A model generated the notes under the pieces. It ran no database searches. It was not told the DNA's origin and saw only the letters and a list, made by a program, of their open reading frames with translations. From Lacticaseibacillus jixianensis (GTDB lineage: Bacteria > Bacillota > Bacilli > Lactobacillales > Lactobacillaceae), in contig NZ_RHOJ01000025.1 in assembly GCF_003946485.1 (NCBI RefSeq), positions 1-37,002 on the forward strand: a stretch of DNA of 37,002 bases. The letters are read 5' to 3'. Of this stretch, positions 1 to 7,050 are shown one piece after another. A program made the position numbers and the translations under genes. Every line of letters starts with the position of its first letter. Position 1 is the stretch's first letter.

Positions 1-71
1 TACCGATGCATGGCGTAACAGCCTAGACCACTATCAAGAATTCGTTATCATCGTTGCACTTGACTTGAAAA

Positions 72-1043
72 TTGAGGTATATTGCTAAGAACACTGCTGT
101 TCCGAATTATTTGCTTAGAGCGAGTGCCTTCGGTGGAGCTGGCGTGCATGTATTTATCTTATGCTCTGGCTTCGGCTTGTTCCTGAGTTATAAGAAACGG
201 GCGTTAACTTACTTTGGTTTTTTAAAGCGACGATTTGGAAAAGTATATTTTTCTTATATCACGGTTGTTCTGCTAACTTTTGTATGGATATCGCTGACCG
301 AAAAGAGGCTACCCTGGTACCAACTAGCCAGTCATGTCTTTCTTTTCAAGATGTTCTCACCCAGTTTGGACGAATCAATGGGGGTCCAAATGTGGTTCAT
401 ATCTACGATTATTCAGTTTTATCTTGTGTTCTATTTACTTTGCCAAATCAAGGCAATAGCGCACCAATCTTTACGTTCTTCTGATACTGTTCTCCTTATT
501 GCTTGCTTCTGTTGTAGCATGTTGTGGCTTGCAGTTGTATATCTGACTGGGCACAATGGTGATAGAAACTGGAGCAGTTTTTTCATAACATATTTGTGGG
601 AATTTTACCTTGGAATGTATATAGCACAGTATTATTATGATCATGGAAGGCTGCCTCTTATAGAAGTTTCCTATATAAAGCTGCTTAGTTGCTTTCTGAT
701 TTTTTTCGCTATATATATCGTTCTATCGACCAGTGGATCTATTATTAGGGTTTTTAATGATCCGTTTTCACTGGGCGCATATCTATCGTTGGCACTTCTT
801 GTTTACCGCAGCCCGCTGGGATTAATTAACCATTTTATTAAACGAGTCTCTAAATACTCGTACGAGCTATATCTTCTGCATATTCTGATATTTAGTATTT
901 GCTTCTACTACTTATCAGAAATTAATTTAACTCTGTCCGTTGTTGTCTCCCTCGCTGTAGCTTTTACAGCCAGCTATCTCTATTATAGAATCACCTCAAG
1001 AATCAGCCTTCCATTGATTGGTAAGACAGCACATTTACAATAA
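72..1043 (+). CDS. acyltransferase-3 family membrane protein, N-terminus missing
   Basis: The 323-residue frame is a polytopic membrane protein with about nine hydrophobic segments and the family-typical stretch GAGVHVFILCSGFGL near its start, followed by a basic loop (SYKKR, LKRRFGK). This resembles the OafA-like acyltransferase-3 family, which O-acetylates surface polysaccharides, and that role fits the neighbouring exopolysaccharide genes. Family members normally begin with an extra membrane segment carrying a conserved Arg and His before this stretch. Here that segment is absent: the first possible start is a TTG at 72 with no good ribosome binding site, and an in-frame TGA lies at 66-68. 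Another frame is open from the window edge to a TAA at 86-88 and could be the tail of an upstream gene. The copy is therefore probably 5'-truncated or frameshifted, perhaps non-functional. Confidence 0.6.
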   Translation: MRYIAKNTAVPNYLLRASAFGGAGVHVFILCSGFGLFLSYKKRALTYFGFLKRRFGKVYFSYITVVLLTFVWISLTEKRLPWYQLASHVFLFKMFSPSLDESMGVQMWFISTIIQFYLVFYLLCQIKAIAHQSLRSSDTVLLIACFCCSMLWLAVVYLTGHNGDRNWSSFFITYLWEFYLGMYIAQYYYDHGRLPLIEVSYIKLLSCFLIFFAIYIVLSTSGSIIRVFNDPFSLGAYLSLALLVYRSPLGLINHFIKRVSKYSYELYLLHILIFSICFYYLSEINLTLSVVVSLAVAFTASYLYYRITSRISLPLIGKTAHLQ

Positions 1044-1317
1044 CGTTTTAGAACTCTTCAAATTGTGCGCTTGGTGATTCTTGCTTTTAGCTGATGGTAT
1101 TAAAGTTGAAAGCTAATAACACTTTGTCAAGTAGTTGCCGCACGGCACGCCATTTCGGCATCTATTCGTCACATTATCTTGAATGATACGTGCTTGGCAT
1201 TTGGTGGGAACATTCATGGCATGAGCGGCAACGTCCGTTGTCTGCCTCTACCAATCAATAAGACAACTAAAGATGCTACACCCACAAGAATTAGATTCCT
1301 GATGGTGCGGCATTTTA

Positions 1318-2091
1318 TTATCGTTTGGTCAAATAGATATGCTGTAAATCTTCAATGTCTAATTCTGTCAGTCCAAGCTGAGAGGTTAGATACTCTTGCC
1401 AAGATTGATATTCATTCTGAATTAGTGTAAAGACGGTATGTGCGTTTTCGTGAGTGGCAGGCTGCTGGCCTATTGACTCAATCTGACTGTGATGAGTTGA
1501 ACGTTTGTCCAGGCTGGTTGAAGTTTTGAGCCCTGCCTTCGGATCATTCGATAACAAGTAGTCTGCCCGAATTGTCTCTTTGGGAAGCCCTAGAGCTCCT
1601 TCGATTAACATGAGTCCTACCCCGGTACGGTCTTTCCCTGCTGAACAGTGGATCAGAACTGCTTGCTCCTCATCGCTATTGTTCAGAAGAATGTCGAACA
1701 TTTCACGATAGGCTGCCTTAGCATGTGAGTCTGTCAACATCTTTCGATACATTCGGACGGAAGGATTTTCTGGTTTAGCGAACCGCTGTTTGAGGCGCTG
1801 CGAGAAATTTGCGTGATCAGAGAATGGCAAGACAGGCAACTGGTAATAGTTGGCATCTTGCGGTAGTATGTCAGGTTCACGGCGAATCTCATTGTCCATC
1901 CGCAGGTCAATTACGACAGAGAGTCCGTAATTATGAGCGAGCACTTTCGCGTCCTGTTGAGAGAGGTGGCTGAGTGCACCTGAGCGGAGCAGCTTATTTG
2001 GCTTAACTATGCGACCGTCAACTGTCTGATAGCCTGCCAGTGTGCGCAGGTTGATTGCATTTTGGATGGGAAGAAAGCGGGACCCCGTCAT
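1318..2091 (-). CDS. protein-tyrosine/dual-specificity phosphatase (Y_phosphatase3 type)
   Basis: The 257-residue cytoplasmic protein has the CX5R phosphatase loop HCSAGKDRTG, with the nucleophile at Cys149 and the phosphate-binding Arg155. It also has the N-terminal signature NLRTLAGY and LLRSGAL typical of the family of secreted or cytoplasmic tyrosine/serine phosphatases (PF13350-like). The start codon at 2091 follows a clear GGAGG about 8 bases upstream. In exopolysaccharide loci such phosphatases oppose the BY-kinase and remove phosphate from its tyrosine cluster; the kinase encoded at 5919-6656 is a plausible partner, although this family also acts on phosphoinositides or other phosphoproteins. 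It lies downstream of the priming transferase on the same strand but is separated from it by a strong terminator, so it probably has its own promoter. Family confident; substrate inferred. Confidence 0.85.
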   Translation of the reverse strand: MTGSRFLPIQNAINLRTLAGYQTVDGRIVKPNKLLRSGALSHLSQQDAKVLAHNYGLSVVIDLRMDNEIRREPDILPQDANYYQLPVLPFSDHANFSQRLKQRFAKPENPSVRMYRKMLTDSHAKAAYREMFDILLNNSDEEQAVLIHCSAGKDRTGVGLMLIEGALGLPKETIRADYLLSNDPKAGLKTSTSLDKRSTHHSQIESIGQQPATHENAHTVFTLIQNEYQSWQEYLTSQLGLTELDIEDLQHIYLTKR

Positions 2092-2156
2092 GTTTGACCT
2101 CCAGAAAATGTTTATAACGATCTGTATTGAGGTAAAGCAGTAGCGCTGACAAAATT

Positions 2157-2198
2157 AAAGCTAGCGCCGCTTCACTCACTTGAAGCGGCGCTAGCTTT
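2157..2198 (-). terminator. rho-independent terminator after the priming sugar transferase
   Basis: There is a perfect 18-bp inverted repeat (2157-2174 and 2181-2198) with a 6-base loop. On the minus strand it is followed by CTTTAATTTTG. It starts 8 bases past the sugar transferase stop codon and precedes the phosphatase gene. Confidence 0.88.
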
Positions 2199-2205
2199 AC
2201 TGACC

Positions 2206-2886
2206 TTAGTATGCCTGATTAGGGACGATAACGATCTTTACCGTCCTGAAGAGAATAATAAGGTCATTAAGGATACTGCGATTACTGATGTATTCTAAGT
2301 CTAAGTCAACCATTTGGTCGAAGCTTAAAGCGTTACGACCAGAAACCTGCCAAAGCCCTGTACAGCCCGGTAGCACCAAAACCCGCTGCTTGTCATAGCT
2401 GGAGTAGTCCTTGTACTCGCGTGGCAGGCAAGGACGCGGGCCAACTAGGCTCATATCGCCGCGGAGGACGTTGTAGAGCTGTGGCAGTTCATCCAAACTG
2501 GTCTTACGAATGAAGCGCCCGATTCGAGTAATACGCGGGTCGTCCTTGATCTTGAACATCGCGCCTTCGACTTCGTTCTGCTTAACCAGTTTGGCCAGCT
2601 TGGCCTCGGCGTCCACGCACATTGAACGAAACTTGTACATGCGGAATTCGCGCCCGTTTTTGCCGACTCGCAGTTGGGAGAAAAAGACTGGACCAGCGGG
2701 GTCGTCAAGCTTGATGATAATCGCAAGCACTAGAAAAAGAGGCGAGAGGAGAATCAGGCCAATCGCGCTGCCGACCGTGTCAAAGACGCGCTTAACTGAA
2801 ATGTACGCATGCTGGCTAGCCAGCACTTCTTCGTCAATGGCCGCCGTGCGAGAGGCAACACGGTTCTTTTTCCCAATGTAGTCTTC
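2206..2886 (-). CDS. undecaprenyl-phosphate sugar phosphotransferase (exopolysaccharide priming enzyme)
   Basis: This is a 226-residue bacterial sugar transferase (PF02397; WelE/RfbP/CpsE type). It transfers a sugar-1-phosphate, usually galactose or glucose, to undecaprenyl phosphate at the inner face of the membrane, the first step of exopolysaccharide unit synthesis. Visible features are one N-terminal membrane segment (about residues 38-60), the basic KFRSM motif, TSLDELPQLYNVLRGDMSLVGPRP and the C-terminal GLWQVSGRN block. It is the short form without the N-terminal multi-span domain. A GTG at 2961 would add 25 residues, but ATG 2886 is preferred because GGGGGAAG lies 10 bases upstream and the added residues do not look like protein. 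It is transcribed divergently from the wzz/wze-like set; no other glycosyltransferase is in the window. Confidence 0.9.
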   Translation of the reverse strand, partial: EDYIGKKNRVASRTAAIDEEVLASQHAYISVKRVFDTVGSAIGLILLSPLFLVLAIIIKLDDPAGPVFFSQLRVGKNGREFRMYKFRSMCVDAEAKLAKLVKQNEVEGAMFKIKDDPRITRIGRFIRKTSLDELPQLYNVLRGDMSLVGPRPCLPREYKDYSSYDKQRVLVLPGCTGLWQVSGRNALSFDQMVDLDLEYISNRSILNDLIILFRTVKIVIVPNQAY

Positions 2887-2962
2887 CATAGATATATTTC
2901 TTCCCCCGGACCTTTTCCTACACGTAGCATCTGCATCTGTGGACATAAAGAGAACTTTCACT

Positions 2963-2991
2963 AGTTTAACATAACCTTACATCGTTGTCAC
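2963..2991 (-). promoter_or_regulatory. possible promoter of the priming transferase
   Basis: On the minus strand GTGACA (2986-2991) is followed after 17 bases by TAAACT (2963-2968). A transcript starting near 2956 would exclude the GTG at 2961 and leave about 70 bases of leader before ATG 2886. The match to consensus is only moderate. Confidence 0.35.
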
Positions 2992-3090
2992 TAATTGACT
3001 GTCGGCGCACAAAAAACTTATTGTTTTCTACCATCAATAACTAATTTCTACTGAATTATCACCCGTTTTTTACCACGATTGCACAAGCCG

Positions 3091-3112
3091 CGGGGTGGCT
3101 TACCCCGTTTTT
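3091..3112 (+). terminator. terminator-like hairpin in the divergent intergenic region
   Basis: CGGGGT (3091-3096) and ACCCCG (3102-3107) form a 6-bp GC-rich stem with a 5-base loop, followed by five T. It could stop plus-strand transcription coming from the left (antisense to the transferase) before the promoter at about 3146. The stem is short. Confidence 0.4.
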
Positions 3113-3121
3113 AAATTGCTA

Positions 3122-3151
3122 TTCAGCTACCGGGCTGTTTCGTGGTATAGT
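3122..3151 (+). promoter_or_regulatory. probable promoter of the SGNH-LCP-wzz-wze set
   Basis: TATAGT (3146-3151) lies 31 bases before ATG 3183 and is a good -10. The best -35 at the right distance, TTCAGC at 3122-3127, is poor, so an activator may be needed. A GGAG ribosome site follows at 3171-3174. Confidence 0.4.
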
Positions 3152-3182
3152 GTAATCACTTGTGTTAATAGGAGTTTAATGT

Positions 3183-3959
3183 ATGAGAAGAATATTTGGG
3201 GGACTCATGATTGTCCTGATCTCGATAATCATGATCGTCGGCTTGGCCAAGATTGGCAACAGCCGTGAACAAGCGCAACTCGAAGCGCAATCCGCAAGTT
3301 ATGCCAGAACTGATCGTAGCAGCTCATCCGCTGTTAGTTCCTCATCCAGCAGTGAGAAGAAGGCTTCAGCGAAGCCGAAGCCTGGCCAGGGTAAGACCTT
3401 GTCCCTGGCTGTGATGGGTGATGATATGGCAGCGGGTCACTTTACCAGCACAGAGAAGTCAGCCTATCAGTACCTAGTTGCTGCTGATATTCAGAAGTCT
3501 CTCGGCTTTAAGGTCACGCTGACGGGGACGTGGCGCAGCGGTGCTACCATCGGGACAAGTGGCTTGCCCAATATCAGTAGTGTGACGACTAATAAGCCGG
3601 ATGTGGTCATCCTTCAGTATGGGAATAACGAGCAGACCGCTGCCGGTAGCACTGCTGGCCTTTATCACGACAACTTGATGAAGGCAGTCCAGACGCTAAG
3701 GGCACAGTTGCCAAAAGTCAAGGTGATCATCATCACACCATGGACGCAGAATGCTGCATTTCAGCGGTCAGTGACCCAGGTCGGTAGTAGCACTGGGGTT
3801 TCGGTCGTCGATATTTCGCAGATTAGCACTGATAATGTTAATCATGCTTCTGCAAATACGTCCTCATGGGCAGGCAAGGTCTCTGGTGACTGGCCAAACG
3901 ATCAAGGTAACGCTAAGATTGCGGCCGCAGTAGAGCAAGTCATCGCGAAAGCTTATTAA
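3183..3959 (+). CDS. secreted SGNH-fold protein lacking the canonical catalytic residues
   Basis: The 258-residue protein has an N-terminal membrane anchor or signal segment (residues 5-23), a Ser/Lys-rich linker (45-70) and a globular domain (72-258) with the layout of SGNH/GDSL hydrolases, such as the LAVMGD strand, VILQYGNNE and WPNDQGNAKIA. SGNH enzymes deacetylate or cleave esters outside the cell using Ser in GDS and a C-terminal DxxH. Here block I reads GDD (Asp81 where Ser is expected) and block V reads SGDW (Trp237 where His is expected, no Asp three residues before it). Only the Asn of block III is recognisable. The protein may bind polysaccharide without hydrolysing it, or use another chemistry. 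It is the first gene of a plus-strand set, 18 bases before the LCP gene, which suggests a role in polysaccharide handling. Confidence 0.75.
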   Translation: MRRIFGGLMIVLISIIMIVGLAKIGNSREQAQLEAQSASYARTDRSSSSAVSSSSSSEKKASAKPKPGQGKTLSLAVMGDDMAAGHFTSTEKSAYQYLVAADIQKSLGFKVTLTGTWRSGATIGTSGLPNISSVTTNKPDVVILQYGNNEQTAAGSTAGLYHDNLMKAVQTLRAQLPKVKVIIITPWTQNAAFQRSVTQVGSSTGVSVVDISQISTDNVNHASANTSSWAGKVSGDWPNDQGNAKIAAAVEQVIAKAY

Positions 3960-3977
3960 CGATAGGGAGCTAAGTTA

Positions 3978-5084
3978 ATGGACGAAGATAAGGATCAAAC
4001 AATTCAACAACCCGTTCGGCGGCATCATCATCACCATCACCACCGTAAGCAGCGGAAGTTTCATGTCTGGCGTTGGGTTGGCGGCATTGTGGCCGTTATT
4101 GTCATTGGATTAGCCGGCGGCGCCTATTACGTCTACCACACGCTTCATTCGACTGCAGACCACACCTACATTCCATTGAACAATCAGAAGAATTCGAGCT
4201 CTGCTCTGAGTAAGAACAAGCCCATCAGTATCCTCCTCATGGGTACGGATACCGGCGCGCTTGGCCGGACTGAGGAGAATGGTCGGTCGGACACAATGAT
4301 CTTAGCTACGCTGAACCCGGCAAAGAAGACCACCACAATGGTCAGCATTCCCCGTGATACGATGGCTAAGATGGTCGGCGATAACGGCATCAACATCCAG
4401 AAAATTAATGCCGCCTATAGCATTGGCGGTGCAGACATGGCGGTTAATACGACCACGGCTCTGCTTGGGGTGCCAGTCAACTACTATGCCGTCATCAACA
4501 TGGGCGGCCTGGAGAAGATCGTCAATGCTTTGGGTGGAGTAGAGATCACCCCAATCTTGAGCTTCTCGAACATGGGGTACACCTTCACAAAGGGCCAGCC
4601 CACCAAGATGGATGGCAAGGAAGCACTTGGCTACATCCGTATGCGCTATGACGATCCGAGGGGTGATTACGGTCGTCAGGATCGCGAACGCCAGGTCATT
4701 GCGGCCATCATTAAGGCGGCCCCGCAACTGAAGAACCTGACAAAGTTCCAAGAGCTGATGAGTCAAGTGCAGAGCAATTTCCGGACTAATCTGCAGTTCG
4801 ATGACATGGTTGCGCTATACAGTAAGTATCGCAATGCAGGCAAGAACGTGAAGCAGGATCACCTCCAAGGCGTTGGTGCATATCTGAACGGTTCTTCCTA
4901 TCAGATTGCATCAACCAAAGAGCTTCAGCGTGTTTCGGACCTGATTAACATTAGTCTGGACTTGCCAACGGCGAAGCTCAACAATGAGGAAACGAAGCAG
5001 AACGCGCTTAATCCAAACTTTAATTGGGACTCTGGCTATACCAAGGCCAAGTACACTGTCCAAGGCGCGGACCAAGTCAACTGA
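3978..5084 (+). CDS. LytR-CpsA-Psr (LCP) family glycopolymer ligase/regulator
   Basis: This 368-residue LCP protein has a basic cytoplasmic N-terminus, one membrane segment (about residues 33-55) and an extracellular LCP domain (about 82-250). Conserved features are Asp91 in MGTD, GRSDTM (Arg103, Asp105), SIPRDT (Arg126, Asp127) and RMRYDDPRGDYGRQDRERQ (several catalytic or pyrophosphate-binding Arg). LCP enzymes transfer undecaprenyl-linked glycopolymers to peptidoglycan; in exopolysaccharide loci they are thought to attach the polymer to the wall. A run of seven His (residues 16-22) flanked by Arg/Lys sits on the cytoplasmic tail, an unusual feature. AGGGAG precedes ATG 3978. It is co-directional with the genes on both sides; a hairpin follows the stop codon. 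Confidence 0.93.
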   Translation: MDEDKDQTIQQPVRRHHHHHHHRKQRKFHVWRWVGGIVAVIVIGLAGGAYYVYHTLHSTADHTYIPLNNQKNSSSALSKNKPISILLMGTDTGALGRTEENGRSDTMILATLNPAKKTTTMVSIPRDTMAKMVGDNGINIQKINAAYSIGGADMAVNTTTALLGVPVNYYAVINMGGLEKIVNALGGVEITPILSFSNMGYTFTKGQPTKMDGKEALGYIRMRYDDPRGDYGRQDRERQVIAAIIKAAPQLKNLTKFQELMSQVQSNFRTNLQFDDMVALYSKYRNAGKNVKQDHLQGVGAYLNGSSYQIASTKELQRVSDLINISLDLPTAKLNNEETKQNALNPNFNWDSGYTKAKYTVQGADQVN

Positions 5085-5091
5085 TCCTAGG

Positions 5092-5118
5092 GTCACCTCT
5101 GGGAGGCCCAAAGGTGAC
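5092..5118 (+). promoter_or_regulatory. intra-operon hairpin between LCP and wzz-like genes
   Basis: GTCACCT (5092-5098) pairs with AGGTGAC (5112-5118), and after one C-A mismatch TGGG (5100-5103) pairs with CCCA (5107-5110) around a 3-base loop. No T-run follows, so an RNA processing or stability element is more likely than a terminator. Confidence 0.5.
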
Positions 5119-5162
5119 GCTTATGTTGTACGTCACTTCCCAATACATTTTAGGAGAATCAA

Positions 5163-5906
5163 ATGGACGACGAAGTTATTAGCTTAGGACAGATTTTCTC
5201 AATTCTTAGAAAGCATGTCATCGCGCTTATCGTGGCAATGTGTGCGGGCGGTGTGTTCGCTGCGGCGATTACCTACCTGGTGATGCAGCCAAAGTACGAG
5301 TCAACCGCGATGGTGCTAGTTAACCGGAAGCAAACGGCAGTGGGTCAGCAATACAATGACTTGCAGACCGACCTTCAAATGATCAACACGTACAAGGACA
5401 TTATCACCAAGGATGTTGTCCTTCGGCCAGTGCGCGAGAACCTGCTGAAGAAGGGGGTTGTGGTTGGCAGTACTGGTGATCTGGCAAGAGCGATTAGCGT
5501 TACCAATAACCAGAACTCCCAAGTGATGAGCGTAACAGCAAAGGCCGATGACCCATACACTGCGCGATCCATTGTAAATGAGACGGCAGAAGTCTTCCGC
5601 ACGAAGATTACGACCATCATGACCAACGCGAAGAACGTGACAATTATCTCACGCGGCACGTTGAATAAATCTGCTGTGAGCCCGCGCAAGAAGATCAATA
5701 TCGCCGTTGGTCTCTTGGCTGGTCTGGTGCTCGGCATTCTCTTCGCCTTCCTGCGTGCACTGACCGATCGCACTGTGAAGGACAGTTCTTTCATCACAGA
5801 TACGCTAGAGCTGCCACTGCTCGGCACAATTACCGATATTGACTCATCAAGCATCAAGCTGGGCACCAAGGGACTGCGGCCAACTGCCGGCCACTCCCGG
5901 CGTTAG
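5163..5906 (+). CDS. wzd: polysaccharide chain-length modulator / BY-kinase adaptor (Wzz/CpsC family)
   Basis: The 247-residue protein has two membrane segments (about 18-40 and 176-197) flanking an extracellular Wzz domain that starts PKYESTAMVLVNRK. It is followed by a cytoplasmic C-terminal tail. In Gram-positive bacteria this protein activates the cytoplasmic BY-kinase and controls polysaccharide length and export. The second membrane segment follows SAVSPRKK, where relatives often have a proline-rich motif. The cognate kinase gene follows 12 bases downstream. AGGAG at 5152-5156 supports ATG 5163. The name wzd follows lactobacillus usage and rests on domain order and context. Confidence 0.88.
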   Translation: MDDEVISLGQIFSILRKHVIALIVAMCAGGVFAAAITYLVMQPKYESTAMVLVNRKQTAVGQQYNDLQTDLQMINTYKDIITKDVVLRPVRENLLKKGVVVGSTGDLARAISVTNNQNSQVMSVTAKADDPYTARSIVNETAEVFRTKITTIMTNAKNVTIISRGTLNKSAVSPRKKINIAVGLLAGLVLGILFAFLRALTDRTVKDSSFITDTLELPLLGTITDIDSSSIKLGTKGLRPTAGHSRR

Positions 5907-5918
5907 GAGGATACGACA

Positions 5919-6656
5919 ATGGCATGGTTTAATCGAAAGAGCAAGAAAGCACTATCCAACCAGAGTATTCGCCAAGGCGTCGCACTGGTGGCCGACTATG
6001 ATCCATCTGGCCGCATCAGTGAGGAGTATCGCACGCTGCGGACGAACATCTCGTTCTCCAAGGCTGGCGGCAACATTAAGACTATCGTTCTGACTTCTGA
6101 TTCCGCGTCTGAGGGCAAGGCGACAGTGAGCGCTAATCTCGCGGTGACGTTCGCTGCGCAGGGTCTGAAGACGATTCTGGTCGACCTCGACATGCGGCGG
6201 CCAACGGTCAACGCGACGTTTGGGATTCAGAACACCGGCGGCCTGGTGAAGATTCTGACCGAGCAGTCAGAAGACCTTGAGTCGCTGCTGCCGATCTACT
6301 CTAAGACGACGAGCATTGAGAACTTGGCGGTGCTGACCTCAGGCCCGACGCCGCCTAATCCTTCTGAGCTGCTTGGCTCCGAACGGATGAAGCAACTCCT
6401 GACTATCCTGGGTCGCGACTATGATCGGATCATTCTTGACACGCCACCAGTTTTGACGGTGACGGACGCCCAAATCGTCGCTTCTAATGCTGATGCAACG
6501 ATTCTGGTAGTTCCTTATGGACAGGCCGATAAAGCGGCTGTCGCGGACGCTAAGGAGCTTCTGCAGAAGGTCAACGCCAACATCATTGGCGTTGTCATGA
6601 ACCGGATGCCGGAGCAGAATGGGTCTGCCTACTACTATGGTGGGTATTACAAGTAA
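5919..6656 (+). CDS. wze: BY-kinase / capsular exopolysaccharide family protein with an altered Walker A
   Basis: The 245-residue cytoplasmic protein is of the CpsD/Wze family, the tyrosine autokinases that pair with a Wzz-type adaptor to regulate exopolysaccharide assembly. It has the EEYRTLRTNI oligomerisation motif, Walker A' ILVDLDMRRP (Asp89, Asp91), Walker B IILDTPP and a C-terminal tyrosine cluster (YYYGGYYK). The Walker A loop is unusual: where relatives have PGEGKST, this has ASEGKAT (63-69). The Lys is kept, but the first Gly has become Ser and the Mg-coordinating Ser/Thr has become Ala68. The following residue Thr69 might substitute, or activity may be weak. AGGAGG precedes ATG 5919, and a hairpin terminator begins 24 bases after the stop. 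Confidence 0.9.
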   Translation: MAWFNRKSKKALSNQSIRQGVALVADYDPSGRISEEYRTLRTNISFSKAGGNIKTIVLTSDSASEGKATVSANLAVTFAAQGLKTILVDLDMRRPTVNATFGIQNTGGLVKILTEQSEDLESLLPIYSKTTSIENLAVLTSGPTPPNPSELLGSERMKQLLTILGRDYDRIILDTPPVLTVTDAQIVASNADATILVVPYGQADKAAVADAKELLQKVNANIIGVVMNRMPEQNGSAYYYGGYYK

Positions 6657-6679
6657 ATCTGCGTAGCGCACGCAGCAGC

Positions 6680-6738
6680 AAAGGACCTGACTTCATCGTA
6701 CTGATTCTCAATCAGTACAGCGAAGCCAGGTCTTTTTG
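6680..6738 (+). repeat. 59-bp hairpin repeat, copy A; also the terminator of the exopolysaccharide set
   Basis: Two arms of 27 bases with five mismatches surround a CTC loop, and the right arm runs into TCTTTTTG, so the element can act as a rho-independent terminator after the BY-kinase gene. The same 59 bases recur at 12523-12581 with six substitutions (53/59 identical), in the same orientation. Confidence 0.85.
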
Positions 6739-7050
6739 TCGTGACAAGATTCCTTGTCGTGATTGCTGGCGAAGATATTCGGGCAATTTGATTATTGAAC
6801 GTCATTTGGTTTGTTGCTTACGGTAACAAGTGCTATTTTGCCGTATAACATTAAGCCTAGTACGTTGCTGCTGTGAATATAGACGTCATAGATGTTAGAT
6901 TCGAATAAATAGGATTGAACTGCTTTAGTGCCCGCCACATCTCTGAAGGATGCAAGTAGGGTGTTCAACTTTTTGGCGAAATTCGATGTCCAAAAATGGT
7001 CTTCCGGAGTTGAACGCGCTTGCACAATAATACTATATGAAGGTGATAGC
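6739..7050 (+). promoter_or_regulatory. upstream region of the ascorbate-type PTS module
   Basis: This 312-base AT-rich stretch carries no convincing gene. TTGTCGTGA occurs twice (6736-6744 and 6754-6762), 18 bases apart; the first copy is part of the palindrome TTGTCGTGACAA. An imperfect dyad TTGTT-N9-AACAA lies at 6811-6829. Near the regulator start, TTGAAC (7010-7015) with CTATAT (7033-7038) is a possible but weak promoter. Regulator and operon control elements are expected here; none is certain. Confidence 0.35.

Noticed and set aside
1179-1430. Small plus-strand frame between the acyltransferase and phosphatase
   Set aside because: It overlaps the 3' end of the phosphatase gene on the other strand, has no ribosome site, and shows no recognisable domain.
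2887-2961. N-terminal extension of the priming sugar transferase from GTG 2961
   Set aside because: The extension overlaps the predicted promoter and does not resemble protein; ATG 2886 has a strong ribosome site.
6928-7050. Upstream extension of the PTS regulator
   Set aside because: It would add 41 residues unlike the family; TTG 7051 has a ribosome site, and a possible promoter overlaps the extension.
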